Shown here: piece by piece, positions 27,145-35,026 of the stretch
Numbering within the stretch: position 1 is the first letter of the stretch
Layout of the letters: every line of letters begins with the position of its first letter
NCBI RefSeq assembly: GCF_009455635.1
Contig: NZ_QPER01000002.1
Coordinates: forward strand, 1,550,001 to 1,614,000
Source: Paraburkholderia agricolaris
GTDB taxonomy: Bacteria; Pseudomonadota; Gammaproteobacteria; Burkholderiales; Burkholderiaceae
DNA length: 64,000 nucleotides
Direction: 5' to 3'
The notes under the pieces: generated by a model
What the model was told of the DNA's origin: nothing
The model's input: only the letters and a program-made list of their open reading frames with translations
Databases searched by the model: none
Program-made: the position numbers and the translations under genes

Positions 27145-27363
27145 GAAAGCACAGAAAGCGCAGGGAAGCGCACGGCAGCGCTGGAAAGCGCAGGTAAAGA
27201 GGGCGTAACGCGTGCGGCGCCGAGGCGCGCCGCTCGGGCTCGAGTCAATGATTCAAGCCGGAGAAGGCGCGCGAAAGGCTTCGCGAACAACCAGACAACA
27301 ACAGTTCACCACGCCTTGACCGACCACGAAGCAGGTCGTTGAACGGTCAGCGTGCCGCCAGCC

Positions 27364-27636
27364 TTAACGGCGACGGAATTGCGTATTGCGTGCGCCGCCG
27401 CCACCGGTGGCGCGCTCGTCTTTGTGACGGAAATTGATCCGGCCTTTGGTCAGATCGTAAACCGACAGTTCCAGCGTCACGCGGTCGCCCGCGAGAATAC
27501 GGATGTGATTCTTGCGCATGCGTCCGGATGCGTAAGCGCCAACCACGACGCCGTTGTCGAGCGTCACGCGGTAACGACTATCCGGAAGTACTTCGTCGAC
27601 GATACCGTCAAGTTCAAGCAGTTCTTCTTTCGCCAT
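27364..27636 (-). CDS. infA: Translation initiation factor IF-1 paralogue
   Basis: OB-fold factor that binds the ribosomal A site during initiation. The 90-residue product has [20 protein letters not shown], the RNA-binding [16 protein letters not shown] stretch and [13 protein letters not shown], and then a C-terminal extension of about 16 residues ([18 protein letters not shown]) that the housekeeping IF-1 of 72 residues lacks. It is not beside ribosomal protein genes, so it is probably the second infA copy common in Burkholderiales. Two repeats of GGAAAGCGCAGG-like sequence lie at 27147-27196, downstream. Confidence 0.92.
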   Translation of the reverse strand: MAKEELLELDGIVDEVLPDSRYRVTLDNGVVVGAYASGRMRKNHIRILAGDRVTLELSVYDLTKGRINFRHKDERATGGGGARNTQFRRR

Positions 27637-27766
27637 GCATAACTCCTGGTCGATGGGATAAGTGGGTGTTGGCCACGCAGTTAAGCCTGGCGCAACATCT
27701 GATACGGTTGACAGTTGGCTTTCAGGCCAGCTGCTGCGGCACCAGCAGATTCGCTGATAGTACCGC

Positions 27767-28048
27767 TCAAAGATCGGCGACGGACTGGCCGTCTACACGG
27801 CCGTCGATCAATTGCTCGGCGTGGGCCATGCACGCAATGCGCGCCTTGCCCGTGCCGTCGAACGGAAACAGATACTGCAGACGGAACACACGCCCGTCGG
27901 CCGCCGGATTGGCGCCTACGCGGCAGATGCGCACCGACGCGTCGTAGCCTGCGTCCGGATTGCGGCTCGTTTGACCGTCCGCCGGGCGGCGCGGATAGAC
28001 GAGCGGGTGAATTTCGTAACCCTTGTACGTCTTGACAGCTGAATTCAT
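27767..28048 (-). CDS. Conserved small protein, function unknown
   Basis: A 93-residue hydrophilic protein starting [20 protein letters not shown]. Conserved-looking points are [26 protein letters not shown] and the end [14 protein letters not shown] recall relatives only as uncharacterised Burkholderia proteins. AGGA lies 10 bases before the ATG. A strong hairpin (28079-28103) sits 30 bases upstream, in what should be the 5' leader or promoter. infA lies downstream on the same strand, 130 bases away. Confidence 0.75.
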   Translation of the reverse strand: MNSAVKTYKGYEIHPLVYPRRPADGQTSRNPDAGYDASVRICRVGANPAADGRVFRLQYLFPFDGTGKARIACMAHAEQLIDGRVDGQSVADL

Positions 28049-28590
28049 GAAGCACGTGTCCTGTATTACGTGGCCCCCGTGTCACGCGTGTTACGCGTGG
28101 CACAACAGGCCCGGCAGCGCTGCACCTTGGGGCGCGCCGCCATGGAAAAAAGGGTTGGCACAGGCCCGATGGCAAGGGCATGAGCGCGGCCGCGCAAAAT
28201 CGCGGATTCGATGGAGAAGAAACACGCTGATGTCGCGCAGACATCGGGCGCGTAAAAGCTGAACCACTCAGCTGCACAACTCGCGACGGCGAATGCAGGC
28301 GGCGCATTGCCGGAGTGACGGGATCGCCGACAGGCGGCGGTCGAACAGTCGGGGGTGGTGCGGAGACGCCAATTGAAACTGTGCTTGATACGGCCGGTGT
28401 TACGGATGCGGAATACAGCTATTCCAATATGATGCACTAAATGGGGCTAATTGGATAGCAAAAAGTTCCGTGCGCGGGCAAACCGCCCAACCGGCGGGGC
28501 GTTGGACAAGAAAAGGCTGCTGCGAACGGCGCGCCGGCCGCTGACCGGTGCGCCGCGCCCGAGGCGGCGCCGTGATGGTGCAGGCGGGCC
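28049..28590. other. 540-base region without a supported gene
   Basis: Several overlapping frames are open on both strands, but none has family-like sequence or a sensible ribosome site. The part near 28079-28103 holds a strong hairpin, and 28530-28570 is a very GC-rich repeat-like stretch. The region probably contains the promoter of the small gene ending at 28048; a small RNA is possible but not supported. Confidence 0.5.
28079..28103. promoter_or_regulatory. Strong 11 bp hairpin or operator dyad upstream of the small gene
   Basis: GTGTCACGCGT (28079-28089) pairs with ACGCGTGGCAC (28093-28103) around a three-base loop, with one G-U pair. The inner CACGCGT-N3-ACGCGTG is a perfect dyad. It lies 31 bases upstream of the ATG at 28048 and could be an operator or a leader hairpin. 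Confidence 0.45.
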
Positions 28591-28809
28591 TCAGCGGGTG
28601 GTTTCGGCGACGCGCTTCTGCAACTCGCGTGAAGCGGCGAGCGGAATGCGTGCGTCGTCCCAGCCGGCCAGCCATTCGACTTCCTTCGACGTAAAAATCT
28701 GCCCGTGATTGCGCAGCGTGTATTGCAGGGAATCGATGATGTGATTGCGAATGATTTCCGGCGTGCCTTCGTCATCGAGCACGGCACGAAACGCTTCGAG
28801 CGTGGCCAT
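28591..28809 (-). CDS. Conserved hypothetical protein, 72 residues
   Basis: From ATG 28809 the product is MATLEAFRAVLDDEGTPEII followed by RNHIIDSLQYTLRNHGQIFT and a C-terminal amphipathic part. A GGAG site six bases before the ATG supports this start over the longer frame from 28965. It looks like a small helical protein; I do not recognise a function. It diverges from the YheO/DauR-like regulator. Confidence 0.75.
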   Translation of the reverse strand: MATLEAFRAVLDDEGTPEIIRNHIIDSLQYTLRNHGQIFTSKEVEWLAGWDDARIPLAASRELQKRVAETTR

Positions 28810-29167
28810 CTGTTGCTCCGTGAAAGAGTGGATTCTTTTATCGCACGAAAAAAAAGCGCTGGCCACGCGGACAAAAATCGTTCGGTGCGGATGCAACAAC
28901 TGAAACCTGTGTACGTCGTCTGGTTGAGCGCCACGCAAAGCGCTGCGCGCGATGCGGCCCCGCAATAAAACTGCGCGGCGCCGTCCTCATGCCGTGGCGG
29001 TCGCGGTCGTCGAGTGGGGTCGTTACAATGGCGCGTTATTGCATGTTATTGCGCCTCGCTGCCGGGCAGCGTTGTGCTTGCCTCGCCTGACGGCCATAAC
29101 CCCGGCGCCTTGCCTGGCTCTTCGGAGCACAAGCGGCGCCGCATCCCTCGAACACTGCGATTTATCA
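28810..29167. other. Divergent intergenic region
   Basis: 358 bases with no supported gene between the 72-residue protein and the YheO-like regulator. An open frame from 28952 runs into the regulator but its first 72 residues do not look like protein. Confidence 0.5.
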
Positions 29168-29812
29168 ATGCGCAAGACAACCGTCTCTCCTGTGAAAGAT
29201 CTGCTGCTGGAGCGCTACGCATCCATCGCGGACGGTATCGCGGCGCTGTTCTACCCGTGTGCCGAAGTCGTGATTCACGACCTGCGCGATCAGACTATCG
29301 CGTATCTCGTGAACAACCTGTCGAAGCTCGAAATCGGCGGCCCGTCGGTACTCGATGAAGTCCACTATGCGGCACGGGGCCGGACGATCGGGCCGTACGA
29401 GAAGCTGAATTGGGACGGCCGGCGTATGCGCTGCGTCAGCAATATCCTGTTCGACGACGACGGCAAGCCGGCCGGCATGCTGTGCGTCAACTTCAACATC
29501 GCGGTGTTCGAAGATGTGCGCTCCACGCTCGATCTGTTCATCAAAGGCGGCAATCTGACAGCCGCGCCCGCGGAGGAACTGTTTCGCGACGACTGGCAGG
29601 ACCGCATCAACACGTTCCTGCACACCTGGCTGCGCGAGCGGCAAATCGGCATCAATGCGCTCACGCGCGAACACAAGCGGGAAATCGTCGAGGCGCTGCA
29701 CGCGCAGGGCGCGTTTCGCGGCCGCAGTTCCGCGAACTATGTGGCCGCCGTGCTGACGATGGGACGCGCCACCGTCTATAAGATTCTGAAGCAGATGAAA
29801 GAGGGCGGCTGA
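29168..29812 (+). CDS. YheO/DauR-like PAS-HTH transcriptional regulator
   Basis: A 214-residue regulator from ATG 29168. An N-terminal YheO-type PAS domain (LLLERYASIADGIAALFYPC, AEVVIHDLRDQTIAYLVNN, GRRMRCVSNILFDDDGKPAG MLCVNF in sequence) is followed by a C-terminal helix-turn-helix (REHKREIVEALHAQGAFRGR; YVAAVLTMGRATVYKILKQM). The best-known relative is DauR, repressor of D-arginine catabolism in Pseudomonas; relevance to amine or amino acid catabolism here is only suggestive, though putrescine genes lie 1 kb away. The OsmC gene converges with 3 bases between stops. Confidence 0.85.
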   Translation: MRKTTVSPVKDLLLERYASIADGIAALFYPCAEVVIHDLRDQTIAYLVNNLSKLEIGGPSVLDEVHYAARGRTIGPYEKLNWDGRRMRCVSNILFDDDGKPAGMLCVNFNIAVFEDVRSTLDLFIKGGNLTAAPAEELFRDDWQDRINTFLHTWLRERQIGINALTREHKREIVEALHAQGAFRGRSSANYVAAVLTMGRATVYKILKQMKEGG

Positions 29813-29815
29813 CGG

Positions 29816-30217
29816 TCACTGCACGGTCGTGTCGATCCGGGTGCCCCGTTTGATGAACAGGGTGACCGGCGTTTTCTCGCAGATCTCGGCGAGGCGGTTG
29901 CGCTGGCTATCGTCGAGAGGGCCCTCTACCGAAACGGTGCGCCGAATGAATTGGCCGCCGTCGCGCTCGACGTGCAATTCCGTGTCGACCTTGATCCGGC
30001 CGCCCGGCCAGGCCTTTCTCTGCATGTACATCCGCAGCGTGGCGGCCGTGCATGCCGCGAGACCCGAGAGCACGAATTCGAAGGGCGCCGGGCCGCTATC
30101 CTGGCCGCCTTCTCGCGGCCCTTCATCACCGAGCAGGCTGTGTGTGCCTGCATCGACTTTGACGAGATAGTTGGGCGCGTCTGCGTCCGAGATGGCGCTT
30201 GCGATCGCGAGAGTCAT
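29816..30217 (-). CDS. OsmC-family peroxiredoxin-like protein
   Basis: A 133-residue OsmC/YhfA-type protein. The two redox Cys are in LSGLAACTAATLRMYM and ICEKTPVTLF, spaced as in organic hydroperoxide reductases. Other parts are GPREGGQDSGPAPFEFVL and the final KRGTRIDTTVQ. ATG 30217 has GAGGA six bases upstream; the GTG at 30229 is less likely. Probable role: detoxifying organic hydroperoxides, with the electron donor unknown. Confidence 0.88.
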   Translation of the reverse strand: MTLAIASAISDADAPNYLVKVDAGTHSLLGDEGPREGGQDSGPAPFEFVLSGLAACTAATLRMYMQRKAWPGGRIKVDTELHVERDGGQFIRRTVSVEGPLDDSQRNRLAEICEKTPVTLFIKRGTRIDTTVQ

Positions 30218-30542
30218 TTTTGTCCTCACTGTTTATCCGTGGACCATCTGGCTGAAACGCCCACCGTTGAAATAAGCGGTTGCCGGCCGGAATCTCGTCG
30301 GGCAGATCCATCACGAAGGGACCCTGCACCGGATGCAGGATATCAACGTGACGTCGCGTATGCACCCTCGCACCTCACGCTGCTTCCAATCGACGCCTGA
30401 AATCGACGCCGTGTGACGCGCTTCATCGTGCTCCCGGATGGTCCGGCGCAATACGGTGGTTGCACCCTCCGCTTGCCTTCGTGAAAAATAGATGCTATTT
30501 TTTCATGAAATTATTTGGTTATTTTTTCACGGAGCAGCGCAG
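30218..30542. other. Divergent intergenic region between OsmC and puuB
   Basis: 325 bases without a supported gene. The right part (30482-30529) holds three A/T-rich half-sites described separately; base composition there is far lower in GC than the neighbourhood, as expected of a promoter. Confidence 0.6.
30482..30529. promoter_or_regulatory. Three A/T-rich half-sites in front of puuB, candidate PuuR operators
   Basis: TGAAAAATAG (30482-30491) faces CTATTTTTTCA (30495-30505), and TATTTTTTCA occurs again at 30520-30529, 24 bases after the first direct copy. The set ends 13 bases before the puuB ATG. The PuuR-like gene is in the same operon, so autoregulation is plausible. Confidence 0.55.
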
Positions 30543-31841
30543 ATGTTCCACCAGTCCGCCGAGCACGTCGCGAGCTACTACGCGCGCACTTATCCTGGCC
30601 CGATTCCGCTGCGCCCGGCTCTGGAAGAGCGCCTGGACTGCGACGTACTTATCGTCGGCGCAGGTTTCAGCGGCTTGCATACGGCGCTACGCCTCGCTCT
30701 GGCGGGCAAGCGTGTGACCTTGCTGGAGGCAAGCCGGGTGGCGTGGGCGGCTTCCGGGCGCAATGGCGGTCAGGCGCTGCTCGGCTGGTCCTGCGATATG
30801 CCGCCGCTGGAAGCGGCGCTGGGGCTGAAACGTACCCGTCGGCTATGGGACAGCATGTGCTGGGCCGCCGCAGAAATACGGGAGTTGCCGCAGCGGCATG
30901 GCTTCGATGCGGACTATCGCGCCGGCAGTCTGTGGGCGGCGGTGCTGCCGCGCCGCGTTGCGCTGCTGCAGCAGGCGCAGCGGGAGGCCGAGGAGAAGTG
31001 GGGCTACGACCGGATGCGCTTCATTCCTCGTGAGGAGATGCCGGCGTGGATTGCGAGCGGGCGCTACCAGGCGGCGCTCTACGATCCCGAGGCGGGCCAC
31101 CTGAATCCGCTAAAGCTGGCCCAGGGTCTGGCGGCGGCGATCGAACAGGCCGGTGGACGTATCTTCGAACAGAGCCGCGTGCTGGATTACGGCGAGACGC
31201 CGGGCGGGCTCGGCGGCTATGTGGCGCGCACCGACAAGGGCGCGGTGCGTGCCGACATACTGGTACTCGCCTGCAACGCGTATATCGACCGCCTCGACCG
31301 GCAACTGGCGAGGCGCATGTTGCCGGTCGGTACCTACCAGGTGGCCACGGCGCCGTTGCAAGCGGATCTGGCCCGTTCGCTGCTGCCGCGCAACAGTTGC
31401 GTGATCGACAACCAGTTCGTTCCCGATTACTTTCGCCTCAGTCCTGACAACCGTCTGCTATTCGGTGGCGGCTGCACGTACGCGGGCGGCATTCCCAAGG
31501 ATATTGCCGCGGCCACCCGGCCTTACCTCGAACGGGCGTTCCCGCAATTGCGTGGGGTGGAGCTGGAGTTTGCCTGGGGCGGACATATCGATATCAGCAT
31601 GAAACGCACACCCGATATCGGCCGGCAAGGCGAGCGCTACTGGTTGCAAGGCTATTCGGGGCACGGCGTGCTTCCCACGCTCGCCGCGGCACGGGCCGTT
31701 GCCGACGCGATCCTCGGCGACGACAATCTGCTGGATCTGTATCGGTCCATCGACAATCCGCCGTTTCCCGGCGGCGCGTTGCTGGCGGCGCCGCTGGAGG
31801 TCATGGGTAAGACCTGGTACCGTCTGCGCGACAGAATCTGA
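30543..31841 (+). CDS. puuB: Gamma-glutamylputrescine oxidoreductase (FAD, DAO family)
   Basis: A 432-residue flavoprotein of the D-amino-acid-oxidase fold. The FAD dinucleotide motif is CDVLIVGAGFSGLHTALRLA, with VTLLEASRVAWAASGRNGGQ as the second part and GYSGHGVLPTLAAARAV near the C-terminus. In the Puu pathway PuuB oxidises gamma-glutamylputrescine to the aldehyde. ATG 30543 lies directly after the repeats; the longer frame from 30492 would cover them and is not preferred. puuR and puuA follow on the same strand; puuC, puuD and the permease are not in the window. Confidence 0.88.
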   Translation: MFHQSAEHVASYYARTYPGPIPLRPALEERLDCDVLIVGAGFSGLHTALRLALAGKRVTLLEASRVAWAASGRNGGQALLGWSCDMPPLEAALGLKRTRRLWDSMCWAAAEIRELPQRHGFDADYRAGSLWAAVLPRRVALLQQAQREAEEKWGYDRMRFIPREEMPAWIASGRYQAALYDPEAGHLNPLKLAQGLAAAIEQAGGRIFEQSRVLDYGETPGGLGGYVARTDKGAVRADILVLACNAYIDRLDRQLARRMLPVGTYQVATAPLQADLARSLLPRNSCVIDNQFVPDYFRLSPDNRLLFGGGCTYAGGIPKDIAAATRPYLERAFPQLRGVELEFAWGGHIDISMKRTPDIGRQGERYWLQGYSGHGVLPTLAAARAVADAILGDDNLLDLYRSIDNPPFPGGALLAAPLEVMGKTWYRLRDRI

Positions 31842-31866
31842 GAGAGCCTGAGAGAGGGGATGGAAG

Positions 31867-32424
31867 ATGAACAAGCAGGAAGAAATCGAAGGTCTCGCGA
31901 TACTCATTCGCGACCTGCGCAAGCATAAGAAAGTGACGTTGGGCGCATTGGCGGAAAAGATCGGCCGCTCAGTGGGTTTCCTCTCGCAAATCGAGCGTGG
32001 TCTCTCGCGTCCGACCGTTGGCGATTTGACCGCCATCGGTGAAGCGCTTGGCGTACCTACCACGTATTTCTATAACCTGAGCAAGCCGCGAGCGCTGCCT
32101 TGGGTGACCCGGCCCGATGAACGCCGCACCCTCTATTACGCCGAGGGCGTGACCGACGTGCTGGTGTCGCCGAACATGTCGGCGGCCTTTTCGATGCTGG
32201 AAAGCCACCTGGCGCCCGGCGCCAGCAGCGGCGATAAACCTTTGAACGACAGCGACGAGCAAGGTGGCTTCGTCCTCGAGGGCGAGTTGACCATCTGGCT
32301 GGACGACGAGGCGCAGCCCGTGACCCTGGGTCCTAACGACGGCTTCCAGGTGCCGGCGCACGCCCGGTTCCGCTACGCCAACCTCTCCGATCAACCGACA
32401 CGGGTGCTTTGGGTGTTCACCTAG
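31867..32424 (+). CDS. puuR: PuuR-like repressor (XRE helix-turn-helix plus cupin)
   Basis: A 185-residue regulator with an XRE helix-turn-helix at about 12-68 (LIRDLRKHKKVTLGALAEKI; VGFLSQIERGLSRPTVGDL) and a C-terminal cupin (LESHLAPGASSGDKPLND; GFVLEGELTIWLDDEA; VPAHARFRYANL). This layout is that of PuuR, the repressor of putrescine catabolism. It follows puuB by 25 bases, so it should be co-transcribed and feed back on the repeats upstream of puuB. Confidence 0.9.
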   Translation: MNKQEEIEGLAILIRDLRKHKKVTLGALAEKIGRSVGFLSQIERGLSRPTVGDLTAIGEALGVPTTYFYNLSKPRALPWVTRPDERRTLYYAEGVTDVLVSPNMSAAFSMLESHLAPGASSGDKPLNDSDEQGGFVLEGELTIWLDDEAQPVTLGPNDGFQVPAHARFRYANLSDQPTRVLWVFT

Positions 32425-32627
32425 TATTCCGGCGGACCTCTGGATGAAGCATCGGACCTGACGCGGAACAAAAATCTGGATTGCTAATTACTGGCATCGT
32501 CAATGAACGTGATAAGCGACCACGGCGAACTTAACGCCCCATCACGGCACTGACTTGCCCGCGCCGATCCATCGCAACTTTGCACTGAATCTCAACCCTC
32601 GCGCTTGCGCGTGAGAAGGACAACACC

Positions 32628-33974
32628 ATGACGTCCCCCAGCGCTGATCTGCTTAGCGAAGTGAGAGCCTTCCGCGCGGCCTATCCCGAGGTGCGCTACG
32701 TCGACCTCATTTGCCTGGATATCCCCGGGCACTTTTACGGCAAGCGGTACCCCGTGGAGATGCTCGAGAAGGTCGCGGGAGGCAGTCTGCTGAAATTGCC
32801 GCAGAACTGCATTCTGCTGGGTGTGCAGGGCGGCCTGTACCCGATTGGCGACTATTGCTTCAACGACGGCGACCCGGATGCGGTGCGCCGCCTGATTGCC
32901 GGCACCCTCAAACCCGTGCGATGGGAAAGTCAGTTGTTGGGGCAGATGTTGATCAGCTCGGACGGCACTCACGCGCCCATCGTGTTCGAACCGCGCGAGG
33001 TTCTTGCGCGCGTGCTGAAACGCTTCGAGCGGCGTGGCATTCGCCCGGTCGTGGCCTTCGAACTGGAGTTTTACCTGTTCGACGCCCGGCTCGCCGACGG
33101 TCTGCCGCAGTTCCCGCGCGATCCCTTCTGTGACGACAGGGACGACCAGCCGAACATGCATATCGAGCGGCTGTCGCGCTTTTCCGGGGTGCTCGATGAA
33201 ATGGTCGAAGTCACACGCGAGCAGGGCGTGGACGCTACTGTAATCACGGCTGAACTGGGACCGGGGCAGTTCGAGATCAACTTTGCCCACAACGACGATG
33301 GCCTGCGCGCCGCGGACTGGGCCGCCCTGTTCTGCCGCAGCACGCGCGGCGTGGCGATGAAACACGGCTACCGCGCCAGTTTCATGAGCAAGCCTTATTT
33401 GCAGGCGCCAGGCAGCGGCATGCACGTGCACGTGAGTCTCTACGATGAGGCCGGCAACAACCTGCTGGCGGCGGACGGCCAGCGCCCGTTACGCCACGCT
33501 GTGGCCGGGTGCCTCGCGCTGTTGCCGCATTGCATGCCGGTCTTTGCCGCCAATCACAACGCGTTTCGCCGCTATGGCTGGAAGGCGAATGCCGCGAGCC
33601 GGGGCAGTTGGGGTTTTGAAGACCGCGACGCCTGTATTCGCATTCCCGAATCGGACGATCGCAACCTGCGCATCGAACATCGTGTGGCGGGCGCCGATGC
33701 GAACCCGTACCTTGTGCTGGCCGCGATACTCACCAGCATGGAGCACGGACTGGACGCCGGGCGCGAGCCCATCGCGCCGCTCAATGAAGACCGCGCGAGC
33801 GGGATCGACTTCCCGAAGGACATGCTCACGGCGGTCGCCGCGATGCAGGATCATCCGGTGGTGCGCGCGGGAATGGGCGAAGAGTTCGTCATGGTCTACT
33901 GCGAGAACAAACGACAGGATCACCTGGATTTTATGAACGACGTGAACGCGCGGGAATACCGCTGGTTTCTTTGA
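32628..33974 (+). CDS. puuA: Gamma-glutamylputrescine synthetase (glutamine synthetase family)
   Basis: A 448-residue glutamine-synthetase-like ligase. Family marks are VVAFELEFYLFDARL (metal Glu), ELGPGQFEINFAH, the MHVHVSLYDEAGNN nucleotide segment, NHNAFRRYGWKANAASRGSW and RIEHRVAGADANPYLVLAAI. It lacks the adenylylation-site loop of GlnA, as do GlnA3/PuuA types. In the Puu route it joins putrescine to glutamate with ATP. It is 200 bases after puuR, and a probable terminator follows. Confidence 0.9.
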   Translation: MTSPSADLLSEVRAFRAAYPEVRYVDLICLDIPGHFYGKRYPVEMLEKVAGGSLLKLPQNCILLGVQGGLYPIGDYCFNDGDPDAVRRLIAGTLKPVRWESQLLGQMLISSDGTHAPIVFEPREVLARVLKRFERRGIRPVVAFELEFYLFDARLADGLPQFPRDPFCDDRDDQPNMHIERLSRFSGVLDEMVEVTREQGVDATVITAELGPGQFEINFAHNDDGLRAADWAALFCRSTRGVAMKHGYRASFMSKPYLQAPGSGMHVHVSLYDEAGNNLLAADGQRPLRHAVAGCLALLPHCMPVFAANHNAFRRYGWKANAASRGSWGFEDRDACIRIPESDDRNLRIEHRVAGADANPYLVLAAILTSMEHGLDAGREPIAPLNEDRASGIDFPKDMLTAVAAMQDHPVVRAGMGEEFVMVYCENKRQDHLDFMNDVNAREYRWFL

Positions 33975-33993
33975 GCGCGCATCGCGACTGTCG

Positions 33994-34028
33994 ATCGCTT
34001 GACGCATCAGTATCAATCAGCGATTTTT
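33994..34028 (+). terminator. Probable rho-independent terminator after puuA
   Basis: ATCGCT (33994-33999) pairs with AGCGAT (34019-34024), extended inward by TTGA/TCAA with a small bulge, and is followed by TTTT. It starts 20 bases after the puuA stop. Confidence 0.6.
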
Positions 34029-34138
34029 CACGCCTCGGCACGGGTTTAGAATAACGGCCGCAACAAGACCGCGTGCTCTGTTTCGGAGAACGCCGGGTCG
34101 TCTACATACATTCCGTCGACCGGAACAGGAGCAGTTGA

Positions 34139-34333
34139 ATGGTGCGTTATCGACACTACAAAGGCGGTATTTACGAACTGATTTGCGAGGCCACGCTGGA
34201 GTCCGACCCAACGGTCACGATGATCGTGTACAAAGCCAGCAATGGTACGATCTGGACGCGTCCGGCTTCGGTATTTTTCGAGCTGGTCGAAATCGACGGC
34301 GCCAAGGTGCCGCGTTTCGCGCCGATCAACTAG
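34139..34333 (+). CDS. DUF1653 protein
   Basis: A complete 64-residue DUF1653 protein: VRYRHYKGGIYELICEATLE with the tryptophan motif TIWTRPASVFFELV. Members are small and uncharacterised, sometimes near DNA repair or nucleotide genes. Its ATG is preceded by AGGAGCAG at a proper distance. A Pmp3-like gene follows on the same strand after 81 bases. Confidence 0.85.
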   Translation: MVRYRHYKGGIYELICEATLESDPTVTMIVYKASNGTIWTRPASVFFELVEIDGAKVPRFAPIN

Positions 34334-34414
34334 ACGGGCTCGCTCAGGCGATCGCACGTGCGATCTCTGCCGAAGCAGCGTGTGCCGCCAGGTCATTACA
34401 AACAGGAAATCTGA

Positions 34415-34609
34415 ATGCGTTTATTGCTTGCCATCATTCTGCCGTGGTTTCAGTTCTTCACGATTGGCCGGCCGTTTGCCGGCATCATCTGCCTGATCTT
34501 GCAGATCACGTTGATCGGCTGGATTCCGGCCGCGATCTGGTCGGTGTATGCGTTGAGCCAGTACAACACCGACAAGAAAATCGCCCGCGCGATGGGCAAC
34601 GGCCGTTGA
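34415..34609 (+). CDS. YqaE/Pmp3-like small membrane protein
   Basis: A 64-residue protein with two hydrophobic helices (MRLLLAIILPWFQFFTIGRP; CLILQITLIGWIPAAIWSVY) and a charged tail. The pattern IILPWFQFFTIGRPFAGIIC is that of YqaE/Pmp3 membrane proteins, which affect membrane potential or salt tolerance in yeast and are stress-linked in bacteria. Preceded by a GGAAAT site. The ferredoxin gene converges 14 bases on. Confidence 0.85.
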   Translation: MRLLLAIILPWFQFFTIGRPFAGIICLILQITLIGWIPAAIWSVYALSQYNTDKKIARAMGNGR

Positions 34610-34623
34610 GGCCGGCTGCGAGC

Positions 34624-34938
34624 TTATTCGCCGCGCGCCTGTAACTCGACCGCATCCGGCACTTCGAGCACCACGTCGGTTTCCGCAATCGCCACGCACG
34701 GCAGGACGTAGCCTTCTGCTTTTTCTTCCCGGCTGAGGCCGGGCCACTCGATCGTGTAGCGCACGCGTCCTGCCGTCATTTTGCAAATGCAGGTGCGGCA
34801 CGTGCCATTACGGCACGAGCGCGGCAGGCGGAGATTCGCAAAGCCGGCGGCTTCGAGGATCGTGAGCGAATCGGGCGCTTCGAAGCTTTGGCCGAGCGGC
34901 TCGACGCGAACGAGAGGCGGGCGGGTGGAGTCGGACAT
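34624..34938 (-). CDS. [2Fe-2S] plant-type ferredoxin
   Basis: Electron carrier of 104 residues with cluster ligands in PRSCRNGTCRTCICKMTAG (C-x4-C-x2-C) and a fourth Cys in YVLPCVAIAETDV. From ATG 34938 the product has the usual length; the frame open to 35109 adds residues unlike ferredoxin. No reductase or oxygenase partner is adjacent. It points toward the sigma-54 regulator gene, which ends upstream on the same strand. Confidence 0.92.
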   Translation of the reverse strand: MSDSTRPPLVRVEPLGQSFEAPDSLTILEAAGFANLRLPRSCRNGTCRTCICKMTAGRVRYTIEWPGLSREEKAEGYVLPCVAIAETDVVLEVPDAVELQARGE

Positions 34939-35026
34939 CGTGTGAGCGGGTGACAGATTGCGCCACACTTTACACGCTACGCGCTTGCAGTACGCTGCCG
35001 GGCGTCCATGCCTCAGCGTCGCCGGG

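Noticed and set aside
27147..27196. Short imperfect repeats of GGAAAGCGCAGG type as a CRISPR or tandem array
   Set aside because: Units are about 12 bases and irregular, without spacers; nothing supports an array.
28066..28437. Open frame of 123 codons on the - strand
   Set aside because: Low-complexity product, no ribosome site, overlaps the leader hairpin and resembles no protein.
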